The position numbers and the translations under genes were made by a program. Below the pieces are notes generated by a model. The model ran no database searches and was not told the origin of the DNA. It worked only from the letters and a program-made list of their open reading frames with translations. A stretch of 64,000 bases of DNA from Thermodesulfobacteriota bacterium (GTDB lineage: Bacteria; Desulfobacterota_D; UBA1144; Nemesobacterales; UBA2774): positions 1 through 64,000 of the forward strand of contig DAOKYU010000010.1 of the NCBI GenBank assembly GCA_035325995.1. The letters run 5' to 3'. Positions 30,034 through 38,261 of this stretch are shown here, one piece after another; the first letter of the stretch is position 1; each line of letters starts with the position of its first letter.

Positions 30034-31299
30034 TTACGCGCCCGGCTCGACAAACTGAACTATCGTCCTGATCGACGGGAAGTGCTCTTCGTGCCAAACG
30101 ACGACGAACCTGCCGTCGGGCGCGGCGGCGACGTCGGGCATGAACGACTTTATCGCCTTCGAGATTACGACGGGCTCGCCGAACGTCTTTCCGCCGTCGG
30201 CCGAGAACCTCATCTTGATGCTGCGCCTCACGGCCGTCGAATCCTCCCACACGACGGCGACCCGGCCCTTGTCGTTTACGGCTATTCCCGGCTGGTCGGG
30301 GATGGACCCCTCGGCCGAGTCGATTTTCAGCGGCGCGGGCATCGCGGCAGTCTCGGACCTGGAGAACAGTATCTCCGGCACTCCCGCCGTGCCTTCCGTA
30401 TACCAGATCACGTAGACCTCGCCGTCGTCGCCTATCGCCACCTCGCCGCCCCTGTGCGGGCACGACTCGAGCTTCCACCCGTCGTCGTGAACCACGGCTT
30501 GCTCGAACTCGCCGCCTTCGCCGAGCGCGAGCACCATGTTGCGGACATTGCCCTCGGCGACGCCTCTCCAGAGGGCGGCTTCCTTCCCGTCCGCCGCCGC
30601 GACGCTGACCCTGCAGCAGACGCACGTCTCGCCGCCGAACTTCACTTCTTTACCCACGGCCGCGCCCTTACCGGATACGGTCGTAAGGAACGTGGCCGGC
30701 TTGTCCCATCCTCCCCTGCTGTCTATCCACGCGGCTATCACGTCCCCGGAACCTGTGGCTGCAATACCCTCGAACGTGTGGGATATCGGCCTGTCCTCGT
30801 TAATCATGATCGGCGCGTCGAACGATTTTCCTCCGTCGAGGGACCGGGACAACCTGAGGTCGTTCGCGAAGACGACTCCCTCGGGCTTGTCCTTCGACGA
30901 CGCCCACGATACGTACACCTCGCCGCCGGGGCCGGTTACGATGCCGGGCGACTGGTGGACGGAATCCACCGACAGCCCCCCGGGGTTCACGCGGACGGGT
31001 TTCTCCTCACCCGTTACGGGCTTTACGACGTAGAGGTCGTTCGAGTCGTGGCCCGCCGCGATCCACGCGACGTAGACGCCGCCCTCGCCGTCCGCCGCGA
31101 CGGAAGGGCCGGAGACGTGCACCTCGTGACCGTATCCGGCGTGCGGTATCTCGATCCTCTCGCCGAGGGTGAAGGCGTTTGCCGTGCCTTGCGGCGCTTC
31201 GGCCTCGCCGCCTCGTTTCGAATAGCTGTGTAGGTATAACATCGCCCCGAGGACGATTACCAGCGCCGCGATCAGGATTACGGGGTTCTTTATTTTCAT
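30034..31299 (-). CDS. Exported BNR/Asp-box beta-propeller (sialidase-like) protein
   Basis: 421 aa. An N-terminal signal anchor (VILIAALVIVLGAMLYL) and at least two Asp-boxes (SLDGGKSFDAP, SADGGKTFGEP) with other decayed repeats define a sialidase-type propeller. The sialidase catalytic Arg triad and nucleophile Tyr cannot be assigned, so enzymatic activity is doubtful. An unusual CVCCRV segment in the middle could bind metal or heme. It follows the TonB receptor at 67 bases on the same strand, so it probably acts with that transport locus. Confidence 0.7.
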   Translation of the reverse strand: MKIKNPVILIAALVIVLGAMLYLHSYSKRGGEAEAPQGTANAFTLGERIEIPHAGYGHEVHVSGPSVAADGEGGVYVAWIAAGHDSNDLYVVKPVTGEEKPVRVNPGGLSVDSVHQSPGIVTGPGGEVYVSWASSKDKPEGVVFANDLRLSRSLDGGKSFDAPIMINEDRPISHTFEGIAATGSGDVIAAWIDSRGGWDKPATFLTTVSGKGAAVGKEVKFGGETCVCCRVSVAAADGKEAALWRGVAEGNVRNMVLALGEGGEFEQAVVHDDGWKLESCPHRGGEVAIGDDGEVYVIWYTEGTAGVPEILFSRSETAAMPAPLKIDSAEGSIPDQPGIAVNDKGRVAVVWEDSTAVRRSIKMRFSADGGKTFGEPVVISKAIKSFMPDVAAAPDGRFVVVWHEEHFPSIRTIVQFVEPGA

Positions 31300-31366
31300 T
31301 TTCGTTCTCCCGGGCGAGACGACCGCCCCCGCCTTCGGGCGGGAGCAGCCGCCGGCCGATTGATAA

Positions 31367-33613
31367 TTATCTTATACTTTCATGATTGAACGCGTAGCTC
31401 ATGTTGTTCCGGCTGAATGCGTTGGTGACGCTGTTCTGGTTGAGCGCGTTGCTCATGGCGACGCCCTCGGGTGTTGCGCCTTTTTGCCACGTCCACTGTA
31501 TACCGCCGTAAAACGCCCTGCCGTCGCCCGGGTAGAAATATCTTCCGTTGGCGTCGTCGACTACCACGCCGGATATGTAGTTCTTGTCGAAGACGTTGCT
31601 GAGCTCGGCGAAGAACATCACCCCGGCGAACTCCCAGCCGACTTCGAGGTTGAATATCGTGTACGAGCCCGCTTTGGCGGTGTTCTCGCTGTTGACGTAA
31701 TAACTCTCGAAGACGCTCTCGACGCTCGGCGCCACCCATACCCCGACGGGCATGTCGTACCTGAGCTCGCTGACGAAGTAGTGAGGCGGGGCTCCCGGCA
31801 GATCGTTGTCGCCGAAGACCGGGTCGTCGACGAAGACGTAGTGCGAATAGGTGTACGAGGTTATCGACCTGAGCGTGTCGCCCGAGGCGAGCGGGTTTCT
31901 CCACGCAAGGTTCTCGAGGAGCAGTATGTCGGCCCCGGCCTCGACGCCGAAATGCCGCGTCCTGTCGATGTTCTGGTATTTCGGCACCGTGAACGGTGCG
32001 TCCGGGAACGGCTGGACATTCACGTTCTGTATCTCGTCCCATATTTCGTAGTCGTAGACCGAGACGTCCCACCTGACCCTGTCCCAGAGCATGCCGCGCG
32101 TTCCCAGCTCGAACTGGAGTGCCTTCTGGGCCTTTAGCGAGCCGAGTCCCCCGAGGTTTCCAGGCGAGGTGAGCTCGACCATTATCGGCGGCTCGTAGTT
32201 CGTCGAGACGTTGCCGAAGAACTGGACGTCGGGGTTCGTCTGCCAGATGAAGCCGACCTTCGGCGTTACGGAGAAGAAGTCCGTTTTGCCGGAGGCGTCG
32301 TCATCGTCCACGAGGAAGTGGTCTTTAACGGTCCTGTGGGCGTACTGCACGCGCGCTCCGCCCAGGATTGAGAACTGGGGCGCGAGGAAGAGCTGGTCCT
32401 CTATGTAATACGCGGTGAGGAGGGATTTGTTGTCCTGGTCCTTCGTTTTCTCACCCCGCTTTCCGAAGTCGTTGGCCCAGTTCTGGTCCTGCTGGAGGGT
32501 GTAGTAAAACTGGACGCCCATGGTGAGGTTGTTGAGCATGCCGCCTATGCTCGTGTTGTAGAGATACCTGAGCTCACCGCCGATGTTGTAGGTATCCATG
32601 TCGAGGACGGCGAAGCTGAGGGGGTGGTCCATGTTGGTGATATTGACCTGGGTCAGGAACTCCAGTGCCTGGTTCGTCCCTATGGGCTTCCTCACGCCGA
32701 ACGCGATCCTGTAGTAGTCGTAGAACCGGCCCTCGTCGTAGAGGACGCTCTCGGGGTTGGCCTGTCTCGGGTTGTCCTTGTATTCCTGAAATGTGAGCGC
32801 CCCCGAGTAATTCTCCTCGTTGCGTACGTAAGTCACGTCGAGCCTGTAGGACGTGCCGTCGTCTGCTTCGTATCCGAAGTTGCCGTAGGCCCTTCTCCTC
32901 GCCTGTTTTCCGTGCTTGCGGTATGGGTCGAGGAGCTCGGTATCGGTGAGGCCCGTGTAGAAGTCGAAGGGCCCGTAGACCTGCCCGGTGCCGAGGTAGT
33001 TCTTGAAGTAGCCGAAAGAGCCGACCTGGCTCCTGGCTTCGAGGAGCCCGGCGTCGTAGCCCGTCTTCGTGACGAAGTTGATCGCGCCGCCGAGTGTGTT
33101 GCCGCCGAACCTGAGCGAATTCGCGCCTTTGAAAATCTCTATGTACTTCAGCGTCAGCGGTTCTATCGTCTCCAGGTCGCTGAACCCGTCGGCGTTTCCG
33201 TATACGTAGCCGTCCATGAGAACCGTTACGCCGCGGAGATGGAAGTTGCTCCTGAGGCCCGAGCCGCGGATGATTACCTGCGAATCGTCGGCGTACCTGT
33301 TTCTCACTATTACGCCGGGGACATAATTGAGCATGTCTTTTAAGGTGTTGGCCCTCGACTCCTCGATTTGCTTCTCGTCGACGAAGCCGACGCCCCCGGG
33401 CGTCGAATCTATCATCATCATCTCGGCTTCCTCCGGGGAAAGCATTCTGTCGGGGGTCGAAAGGTCGATGGGCTTGTCTTCGACGACGACCGTTTCCATC
33501 GTGTGCTGCTCCGTGTGATCCGCGATAAGAATATCCTGTTCCTTCTCCTCTTGCCCGAATGCCGGGAGCACGGCCGGGACGAAGAGGAGGAATGCAAGTA
33601 TAAAAGTCCGCAT
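31367..33613 (-). CDS. TonB-dependent outer-membrane receptor
   Basis: 748 aa. Signal peptide to about residue 20, a TonB-box-like METVVVE near 40, plug domain with RANTLKDMLNYVPGV, IIRGSGLRSNFHLRG and FGGNTLGGAINFVT, then a 22-strand barrel. The barrel appears to end at AFYGGIQWTWQ, but a further ~38 residues follow, including three nine-residue repeats (MSNALNQNS, VTNAFSRNN, MSYAFNHES). The order plug, Pro-Gly-rich loop and barrel matches siderophore, copper or cobalamin receptors; the ligand cannot be told. It lies between a Cys/His-rich small protein and a BNR propeller. Confidence 0.88.
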   Translation of the reverse strand: MRTFILAFLLFVPAVLPAFGQEEKEQDILIADHTEQHTMETVVVEDKPIDLSTPDRMLSPEEAEMMMIDSTPGGVGFVDEKQIEESRANTLKDMLNYVPGVIVRNRYADDSQVIIRGSGLRSNFHLRGVTVLMDGYVYGNADGFSDLETIEPLTLKYIEIFKGANSLRFGGNTLGGAINFVTKTGYDAGLLEARSQVGSFGYFKNYLGTGQVYGPFDFYTGLTDTELLDPYRKHGKQARRRAYGNFGYEADDGTSYRLDVTYVRNEENYSGALTFQEYKDNPRQANPESVLYDEGRFYDYYRIAFGVRKPIGTNQALEFLTQVNITNMDHPLSFAVLDMDTYNIGGELRYLYNTSIGGMLNNLTMGVQFYYTLQQDQNWANDFGKRGEKTKDQDNKSLLTAYYIEDQLFLAPQFSILGGARVQYAHRTVKDHFLVDDDDASGKTDFFSVTPKVGFIWQTNPDVQFFGNVSTNYEPPIMVELTSPGNLGGLGSLKAQKALQFELGTRGMLWDRVRWDVSVYDYEIWDEIQNVNVQPFPDAPFTVPKYQNIDRTRHFGVEAGADILLLENLAWRNPLASGDTLRSITSYTYSHYVFVDDPVFGDNDLPGAPPHYFVSELRYDMPVGVWVAPSVESVFESYYVNSENTAKAGSYTIFNLEVGWEFAGVMFFAELSNVFDKNYISGVVVDDANGRYFYPGDGRAFYGGIQWTWQKGATPEGVAMSNALNQNSVTNAFSRNNMSYAFNHESIR

Positions 33614-33826
33614 GATTCTCCTCCAAGGTATGTGTAGCGCTCACGGGAGCCGGAGCCGGTTGCGGCCGTTCGCGGCGCGCCGGGGCGTTGGATGCGGGAT
33701 CGAGGGAAGCTTGCAAGTCCTCGACGGTCGCGGGGGCTGTGGAAACAAAGGAGGCAATCCCCGCGCCATAAGCCCCCGTCCGGGCGGACCGGGACCCGTG
33801 GTCTTATGTATGTAAAATGAAAAAAA

Positions 33827-34228
33827 TCAGGAAACTGCGGAGGAGAAAGGCGGGGCGCGTGTAGAGATCTTCCTGGTTATGTCTTTTACGTATGCCTGCT
33901 CTTCGAGCGTGGGCATGTAAATTACAAGCTCTTCCCTTACGGGGGAGCTGAATCTTTCGGTTTTGGTGAAGTGCGGCCTCTTGAGATCGCACGAGTAGCA
34001 GACGCAGTGCTTTTCATGTCCCTCTTTGCCCGAATCCTGGAAGAACTCGGTCAGGACGTGGACTGTCGGCTCTGCGTTGTGAGTGGGGCAGTGCTCGATC
34101 GAGTACGCGAGCTCGTGCTGCGCGATTGCGGGCGGGATGTAGCTCAGAATGGAATACGAGACGAAGCTCACCGTGAAAACGGCGATCAGGGAGATTATGG
34201 CTGTGCGTTTTAAAAATCTGTTTTGCAT
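33827..34228 (-). CDS. Membrane-anchored Cys/His-rich small protein
   Basis: 133 aa from ATG 34228; a TTG at 34252 could add 8 residues. One transmembrane helix (about residues 10-30), then a domain rich in possible metal ligands: HCPTHN, VHVL, GHEKHCVCYSCDL and RPHF. No family assigned. The position first in a gene set with a TonB receptor, the metal-ligand spacing and the operator-like palindrome upstream suggest metal handling. That is inference. Confidence 0.6.
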   Translation of the reverse strand: MQNRFLKRTAIISLIAVFTVSFVSYSILSYIPPAIAQHELAYSIEHCPTHNAEPTVHVLTEFFQDSGKEGHEKHCVCYSCDLKRPHFTKTERFSSPVREELVIYMPTLEEQAYVKDITRKISTRAPPFSSAVS

Positions 34229-34261
34229 TTGCCGGGCCCGCAACGAGAACAAAACTAATTA

Positions 34262-34278
34262 AACCGGATTTGCCGGTT
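34262..34278 (-). promoter_or_regulatory. Operator-like palindrome upstream of the Cys/His-rich protein
   Basis: AACCGG (34262-34267), five bases, CCGGTT (34273-34278), 34 bases upstream of the ATG at 34228 and followed by an A/T-rich stretch. This is a plausible dimeric repressor site for the TonB locus. No regulator gene lies next to it. Confidence 0.35.
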
Positions 34279-34510
34279 ATGTCAAAGAAGCGGGGCGGGC
34301 GTCGGGCGCGGGGGCGTGCGGAGCGTTCAGTGGGGAAATCGCGCGGCGAAACGCGGTTTGAGCCCCGTATGAGGGTGTAAAGTTACGTATGTATCTGCAC
34401 GGGCGGTGCCCCTTTGCGCGTCGAATAAAAAGAGTCTCCGCAAAACATTGATTTTGCCGGAATGATCGTTATAATAAAACCACTTCCGGAAACCGGGATG
34501 AACGGGTGGC

Positions 34511-34539
34511 TTGACCACTCGCTCCAAATCCGCTAAAAA
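34511..34539 (+). promoter_or_regulatory. Promoter of the tRNA-Lys/tRNA-Leu unit
   Basis: TTGACC (34511-34516), a 17-base spacer and TAAAAA (34534-34539). Transcription would begin about 30 bases before tRNA-Lys. A second candidate, TTGATT-16-TATAAT, lies at 34448-34475. Confidence 0.4.
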
Positions 34540-34575
34540 TTTAGGTATTCTAAAACTTAACGTTGCAATTGGTGT

Positions 34576-34651
34576 GGGCTGTTAGCTCAGCTGGTAGAGC
34601 AGATGACTCTTAATCATCGGGCCGTGGGTTCGACTCCCTCACAGCCCACCA
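34576..34651 (+). tRNA. tRNA-Lys (CTT)
   Basis: 76 bases including encoded CCA. Acceptor GGGCTGT pairs with ACAGCCC, the D stem is GCTC/GAGC, anticodon stem GATGA/TCATC with loop CTCTTAA (anticodon CTT), and a T arm with GTTCGAC. Discriminator A. Confidence 0.95.
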
Positions 34652-34654
34652 TTT

Positions 34655-34739
34655 GCGAGAGTGGCGGAACTGGCAGACGCGCAGGATTTAGGATCCTGTA
34701 CCACCCGGTGTGGGGGTTCGACTCCCCCCTCTCGCACCA
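34655..34739 (+). tRNA. tRNA-Leu (TAG)
   Basis: 85 bases including encoded CCA, class II with a variable arm (ACCACCCGGTGT region). Acceptor GCGAGAG pairs with CTCTCGC, anticodon stem CAGGA/TCCTG with loop TTTAGGA (anticodon TAG). Three bases after tRNA-Lys, so one transcript. Confidence 0.95.
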
Positions 34740-34928
34740 AAACCCAAGCCCGTTCGAATTCGACGACACGCATTCCCGTCGAGCTTTCCGTTTAAGGCCC
34801 TGCCGTTCGCTCCGCAATTTATCGGGGGACTGTTTTCCATGGACGATATAGCCGCGAGAGTTTTGGCCGGCGTTATGCCGGACGCCCCGCCGGAGGCGCC
34901 GTGACGGTGAGGACGGTTTGTCGATCCT

Positions 34929-35744
34929 TCAGCCCCGCGTCGATTTTCCGAGGACGAAGTACAGGCAGTGGTAGGTTACTTTTATCCTGTTATTTTCGCT
35001 GAAGTCGGTTTCGTAGACCCTGGTCAGCTCTTTTACGAGGGATGGGTTCTTGTGCGTATAGCCCTTGTTGCTGTTGTTGGCTCCTATCTTTCTCACCGAC
35101 ATGAAAAAATCTCTCACGGAGTCGAAGTACATATACTCGAGCGATTCCTCGCATCTCACCCCGCCGCCCGGCCCTACGATTTGCGCGCATATTCCTCGTA
35201 ATTCCTCCAGTGTGTAGAACGACTGCCCGGGTGGAGCGCTCTTCTCCAGCCCGAGGTTCCGCATCGCTTTCCTGTAGGATTGGTGGAGCTCGGAGAATGT
35301 GAGGGAGCCGAAGGTCGAAAAACACAGTACGCCGTTATCCGTCAGCGCCGAATAAAGCTTTTCGAGCGTGAGAGGGGTATCGTTGAGCCACTGGAAAGAG
35401 GCGTTCGAGGCTATGAAGTCGAAATTCTCTTCGAAATTCATTTCCTCGACATCGGCGCACAGGAATTTTACATTGTGCCTGCCGAGCTTGCTTTCGGCCA
35501 GCTCGATCATCCCGGGGGCGATGTCCACCGCCGTGACCCGCGCGCCGGGGAAGCGCCTTATCAGGAGGTCTGTGAGATACCCGGTCCCGGAGCCGATATC
35601 CAGTATCGCATCGATGGAGTGCTCCTGTCCAGGGTCGGCATGTTCGATCAGACGCGAAGCCATTTTTTTCTGAACGTGAGCGTACAGGTCGTAATTCTTC
35701 GCACTTACGCTGAAGTGCATCTTTACCAGTCGTTTGTCGAGCAT
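34929..35744 (-). CDS. bioC: Malonyl-[ACP] O-methyltransferase BioC
   Basis: 271 aa from ATG 35744 (MLDKRLVKMHFSVSA), with GAGG upstream; an ATG at 35807 would add 21 atypical residues. SAM motif I ILDIGSGTGYLTDLL, post-I VTAVDIAPGMIELA, motif II FDFIASNASFQWL and the HFSVSAKNYDLYAHVQ start are typical BioC. It methylates malonyl-ACP to start the pimelate moiety of biotin. No other bio genes are in the window. It is divergent from the epimerase gene. Confidence 0.85.
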   Translation of the reverse strand: MLDKRLVKMHFSVSAKNYDLYAHVQKKMASRLIEHADPGQEHSIDAILDIGSGTGYLTDLLIRRFPGARVTAVDIAPGMIELAESKLGRHNVKFLCADVEEMNFEENFDFIASNASFQWLNDTPLTLEKLYSALTDNGVLCFSTFGSLTFSELHQSYRKAMRNLGLEKSAPPGQSFYTLEELRGICAQIVGPGGGVRCEESLEYMYFDSVRDFFMSVRKIGANNSNKGYTHKNPSLVKELTRVYETDFSENNRIKVTYHCLYFVLGKSTRG

Positions 35745-35975
35745 GGCCGCCGGACCTCGAAGGGGGAAGGGTGACGGAACAATACCTTCCCTTTTATATC
35801 CGGGCAAGCACGGGTCCCCGACCTCGTTTCGCGCTATATTCGGCTAGGGTCAATAAGTCCCTGGTTACAGGTACTGAAGCCGGGTCGGGATTGGGTATCT
35901 GCTCGCGCCTTCGCCGGGCGCATTCCCTCACCCCTCTCGCACAATTTCTCCGAATACGGCCTGACCCATTTCCTG

Positions 35976-35983
35976 ATATAATT
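35976..35983 (+). promoter_or_regulatory. Extended -10 at the epimerase start
   Basis: TGATATAAT (TG at 35975-35976, TATAAT at 35978-35983) ends 6 bases before the GTG at 35990. The predicted transcription start coincides with the start codon and no ribosome site exists, so a leaderless message is likely. Confidence 0.45.
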
Positions 35984-35989
35984 CCCACC

Positions 35990-36901
35990 GTGAGCGATTC
36001 TACTTTAGATGATTTGAACGAAAGGTTTTCGATTCCGGGTTGTTTAACGTTTAAGAAAGCTCCCGGAGGATTGATATATGCGGAAGTGAATAACGACTCC
36101 GCAGCCGCCCGCGTATTCCTGCACGGCGCTCAGGTGACTGATTACGCGCCGGTGGGAAGCGAGCCTTTATTATTTCTAAGCGCCCTCAGCCGGTATGAAG
36201 ATAATAAAGCTATAAGGGGCGGGGTGCCGGTAAGCTGGCCGTGGTTTGCCGACCATCCTACCGACGCATCGAAGCCTGCCCACGGTTTTGCAAGGATCAC
36301 GGAATGGACGGTAAATAAGGCCGGGCTCGTATCCGGCGGGGAGACAAGCATTACGCTAGGACTTGCGGACAGCGGAGCGACACGGGATCTCTGGGATTAT
36401 TCCTTTGAGCTTGATCTCGATATTTCGATAGGGAGCGCGCTCGATCTTGTTCTCACAATGAAAAACACGGGCGACAAGCCGTTCTCGATCACGAGCGCTT
36501 TCCACGGCTACTACAATATAAGCGCGATTCAGGATATAGCGATTAGCGGTCTGGAGAATGCCGGCTACATCGATAAAGTGGACGGTTTCAAAGTGAAAAA
36601 ACAAAACGGCCCCATTCAAATATCGGACGAGACCGACAGGATATATATGCACACGGAAAAAGAGTGCGTGATCTCGGATCCGGGATTCGACAGGAATATA
36701 CGTGTCAGGAAATCAGGAAGCAGCTCGACTGTAGTCTGGAACCCGTGGAAGGAAAAAGCGCGGAGCATGAGCGACCTCGGAGACGGTGACTATCTTCGTT
36801 TTGTCTGCGTCGAAGCCGCTAATGCGGGCGACGATATTGTTCATCTCCCTCCCGGCGGCGAGCGCAGGCTGGGACTGAACGTTACAACTGAAGAACGTTA
36901 G
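35990..36901 (+). CDS. D-hexose-6-phosphate mutarotase / aldose-1-epimerase-like protein
   Basis: 303 aa from GTG. Beta-sandwich epimerase signatures: ARVFLHGAQVTDY, GGVPVSWPWFADH, KPAHGFARITEW and the late VWNPWKEKA and FVCVEAAN. This is the YeaD/Ymr099c branch. It interconverts anomers of hexose-6-phosphates in the cytosol. The catalytic His (in AHGFAR) and Glu (VEAAN) are present. It stands alone, divergent from bioC. Confidence 0.88.
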   Translation: MSDSTLDDLNERFSIPGCLTFKKAPGGLIYAEVNNDSAAARVFLHGAQVTDYAPVGSEPLLFLSALSRYEDNKAIRGGVPVSWPWFADHPTDASKPAHGFARITEWTVNKAGLVSGGETSITLGLADSGATRDLWDYSFELDLDISIGSALDLVLTMKNTGDKPFSITSAFHGYYNISAIQDIAISGLENAGYIDKVDGFKVKKQNGPIQISDETDRIYMHTEKECVISDPGFDRNIRVRKSGSSSTVVWNPWKEKARSMSDLGDGDYLRFVCVEAANAGDDIVHLPPGGERRLGLNVTTEER

Positions 36902-36991
36902 ACGTTCAGAATATGTGCTGCGTATACGGTCAAGGGCCGCCGTATTATATCCGGATGTTCCCGTTATGGGCGAGAGCTGCGGTATTATGCC

Positions 36992-37186
36992 TTATGCTTT
37001 CGCCGCACGCCTTCTGTATATCGAGAACAAAACGCCTGCCAGCATCAGGGCCGCGGCCGCAACGATCATCCCCCACTCGCTGAGTGTGGGTACGCTTGTT
37101 ACGGGTATCGCTTCAATCCCTGCAAACGCGTCCGCGGCGGATAACATCGAAAGAGCGATAAGCGCGAGAATCAGCCTCATATTCAA
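36992..37186 (-). CDS. Stand-alone IPTL-CTERM sorting-signal mini-protein
   Basis: 64 aa. Signal peptide MNMRLILALIALSMLSAADAFA, only about 10 intervening residues (GIEAIPVTS), then VPTLSEWGMIV, a hydrophobic helix and a basic tail YRRRAAKA. That tripartite end is the IPTL-CTERM protein-sorting signal, normally the last ~30 residues of large exported proteins. AGGAGG 8 bases before the ATG and a TATACT upstream show it is expressed as a free gene. It may be a cell-surface peptide or a remnant. Confidence 0.75.
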   Translation of the reverse strand: MNMRLILALIALSMLSAADAFAGIEAIPVTSVPTLSEWGMIVAAAALMLAGVLFSIYRRRAAKA

Positions 37187-37290
37187 ACCTCCTGGGATAG
37201 GTAGAGTATAAATGAATTTCCAATATCCTGCTCATCATAGAATTATCATACGGTGGAATCCATGTCAATCCCCGGGAGACGGGTCCAGTT

Positions 37291-37324
37291 GCAAGGGGCC
37301 GCCGACGAGCCGGCGGCCCCTTGC
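37291..37324. terminator. 14-bp perfect GC-rich hairpin
   Basis: GCAAGGGGCCGCCG (37291-37304), loop ACGAGC, CGGCGGCCCCTTGC (37311-37324). It lies 21 bases past the stop of the thioredoxin-like gene on the minus strand. There is no T-run on either side. Likely a transcript end or a barrier protecting the downstream minus-strand gene. Confidence 0.5.
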
Positions 37325-37345
37325 CGGAAATGGCGAGAATACAGC

Positions 37346-37579
37346 TTACTTCAGATCGCTCAGGGACGCCCCGAAGTTAATGTGATACGTCTGCCCGTCG
37401 AGCACAAGCGCGGGGACTGACTTTACCCCGGCGGCCTCGGCCTCGGCGAGTCTCCCCTTCTGTTCGCCGAGATGGACGACCTCGACCTCGTACTTGTTCG
37501 GGTCGAGCGCCTCTGCGACGCCCCTTTCCGCGCTTACGCATACGGGACATCCCGCGTGATAGAAAACGGCTTTACTCAT
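37346..37579 (-). CDS. Small thioredoxin/glutaredoxin-like protein
   Basis: 77 aa thioredoxin-fold protein with the redox motif CPVC near residue 11 (YHAGCPVCVSAE) and the cis-Pro region VKSVPALVLDG. No signal peptide. An AGGAGG lies before the ATG. It is divergent from a MarR regulator across 97 bases carrying a palindrome, so it is probably the regulated target in a thiol or metal response. Confidence 0.8.
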   Translation of the reverse strand: MSKAVFYHAGCPVCVSAERGVAEALDPNKYEVEVVHLGEQKGRLAEAEAAGVKSVPALVLDGQTYHINFGASLSDLK

Positions 37580-37597
37580 CTGTTTGAACCTCCTGAA

Positions 37598-37622
37598 TAA
37601 TAGTATCGATTCGATACTATTA
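37598..37622. promoter_or_regulatory. MarR operator palindrome
   Basis: TAATAGTATCG (37598-37608), ATT, CGATACTATTA (37612-37622): 11-bp perfect arms, 20 bases upstream of the thioredoxin-like ATG. A related half-site CGATACAATTATAG lies at 37661-37674 over the -10 of the MarR gene, which suggests autoregulation as well. Confidence 0.65.
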
Positions 37623-37640
37623 TCTCTCGTGCGTGCGGGA

Positions 37641-37669
37641 TTGTCAAGCTGGTTTCGACACGATACAAT
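37641..37669 (+). promoter_or_regulatory. Promoter of the MarR gene, apparently leaderless
   Basis: TTGTCA (37641-37646), a 17-base spacer, TACAAT (37664-37669). The GTG start at 37677 is 7 bases after the -10, so transcription should begin at or next to the start codon. Confidence 0.55.
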
Positions 37670-37676
37670 TATAGTC

Positions 37677-38243
37677 GTGAAGGACGACGCTAAAATACTG
37701 TCCCTTGTCGAGCGGCTCGGGAACCTGATGCGGGCCGGGGCGCGCGCCTCGGGCGACGGCCTCGAGCCCGTGCACAGGGAAATCCTCGGGTACCTGTCCG
37801 TTTGTAACCGCTATTCCGACACGCCGGCCGGCGTCACGGATTACCTGGGCGCGACGAAGGGGACGACGTCCCAGAGCATAGGGGTCCTCGAAAGGAAGGG
37901 CCTCGTCAAGAAGCGCCCCGACAAGGAGGACGGGAGGGTGGTGCATCTCGTCCTTACGGCCACGGGCCGGAAGATGAATGGAGGCGGCGACGTCCCGGAG
38001 GCGTTCGCCGAAGCGCTTTCGGAGATGGAGCCCGGGGAGAAGGAGACGCTCGTGCGGCTCCTTTCGAAAATCCTCACGGGGCTCCAAAGGCGAAACGGCG
38101 GACGGACGTTCGGCGTCTGCCGGACGTGCAGGTTCTTCAGGGAGAACGCACTTCCGCGCTCGCACCAGTGCGGCCTTACACTGGAGCCGCTTTCTGACGT
38201 AGACAGCCTTAAAATCTGCCGCGAGCATGAGGGGGCGGCGTAG
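37677..38243 (+). CDS. MarR-family regulator with C-terminal Cys/His motif
   Basis: 188 aa from GTG. Winged-helix domain: EPVHREILGYLSV, TDYLGATKGTTSQSIGVLERKGLV and a wing KRPDKEDGRVVHLVLT. After it comes a 45-residue tail with CRTCRFF, HQCGLT and ICREHE, a probable zinc or redox site. It likely represses the divergent thioredoxin-like gene through the palindrome at 37598 and may respond to thiol oxidation or metal. The open frame upstream of the GTG is not coding. Confidence 0.82.
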   Translation: MKDDAKILSLVERLGNLMRAGARASGDGLEPVHREILGYLSVCNRYSDTPAGVTDYLGATKGTTSQSIGVLERKGLVKKRPDKEDGRVVHLVLTATGRKMNGGGDVPEAFAEALSEMEPGEKETLVRLLSKILTGLQRRNGGRTFGVCRTCRFFRENALPRSHQCGLTLEPLSDVDSLKICREHEGAA

Positions 38244-38261
38244 GGGGTGATTTTTGTCTTA

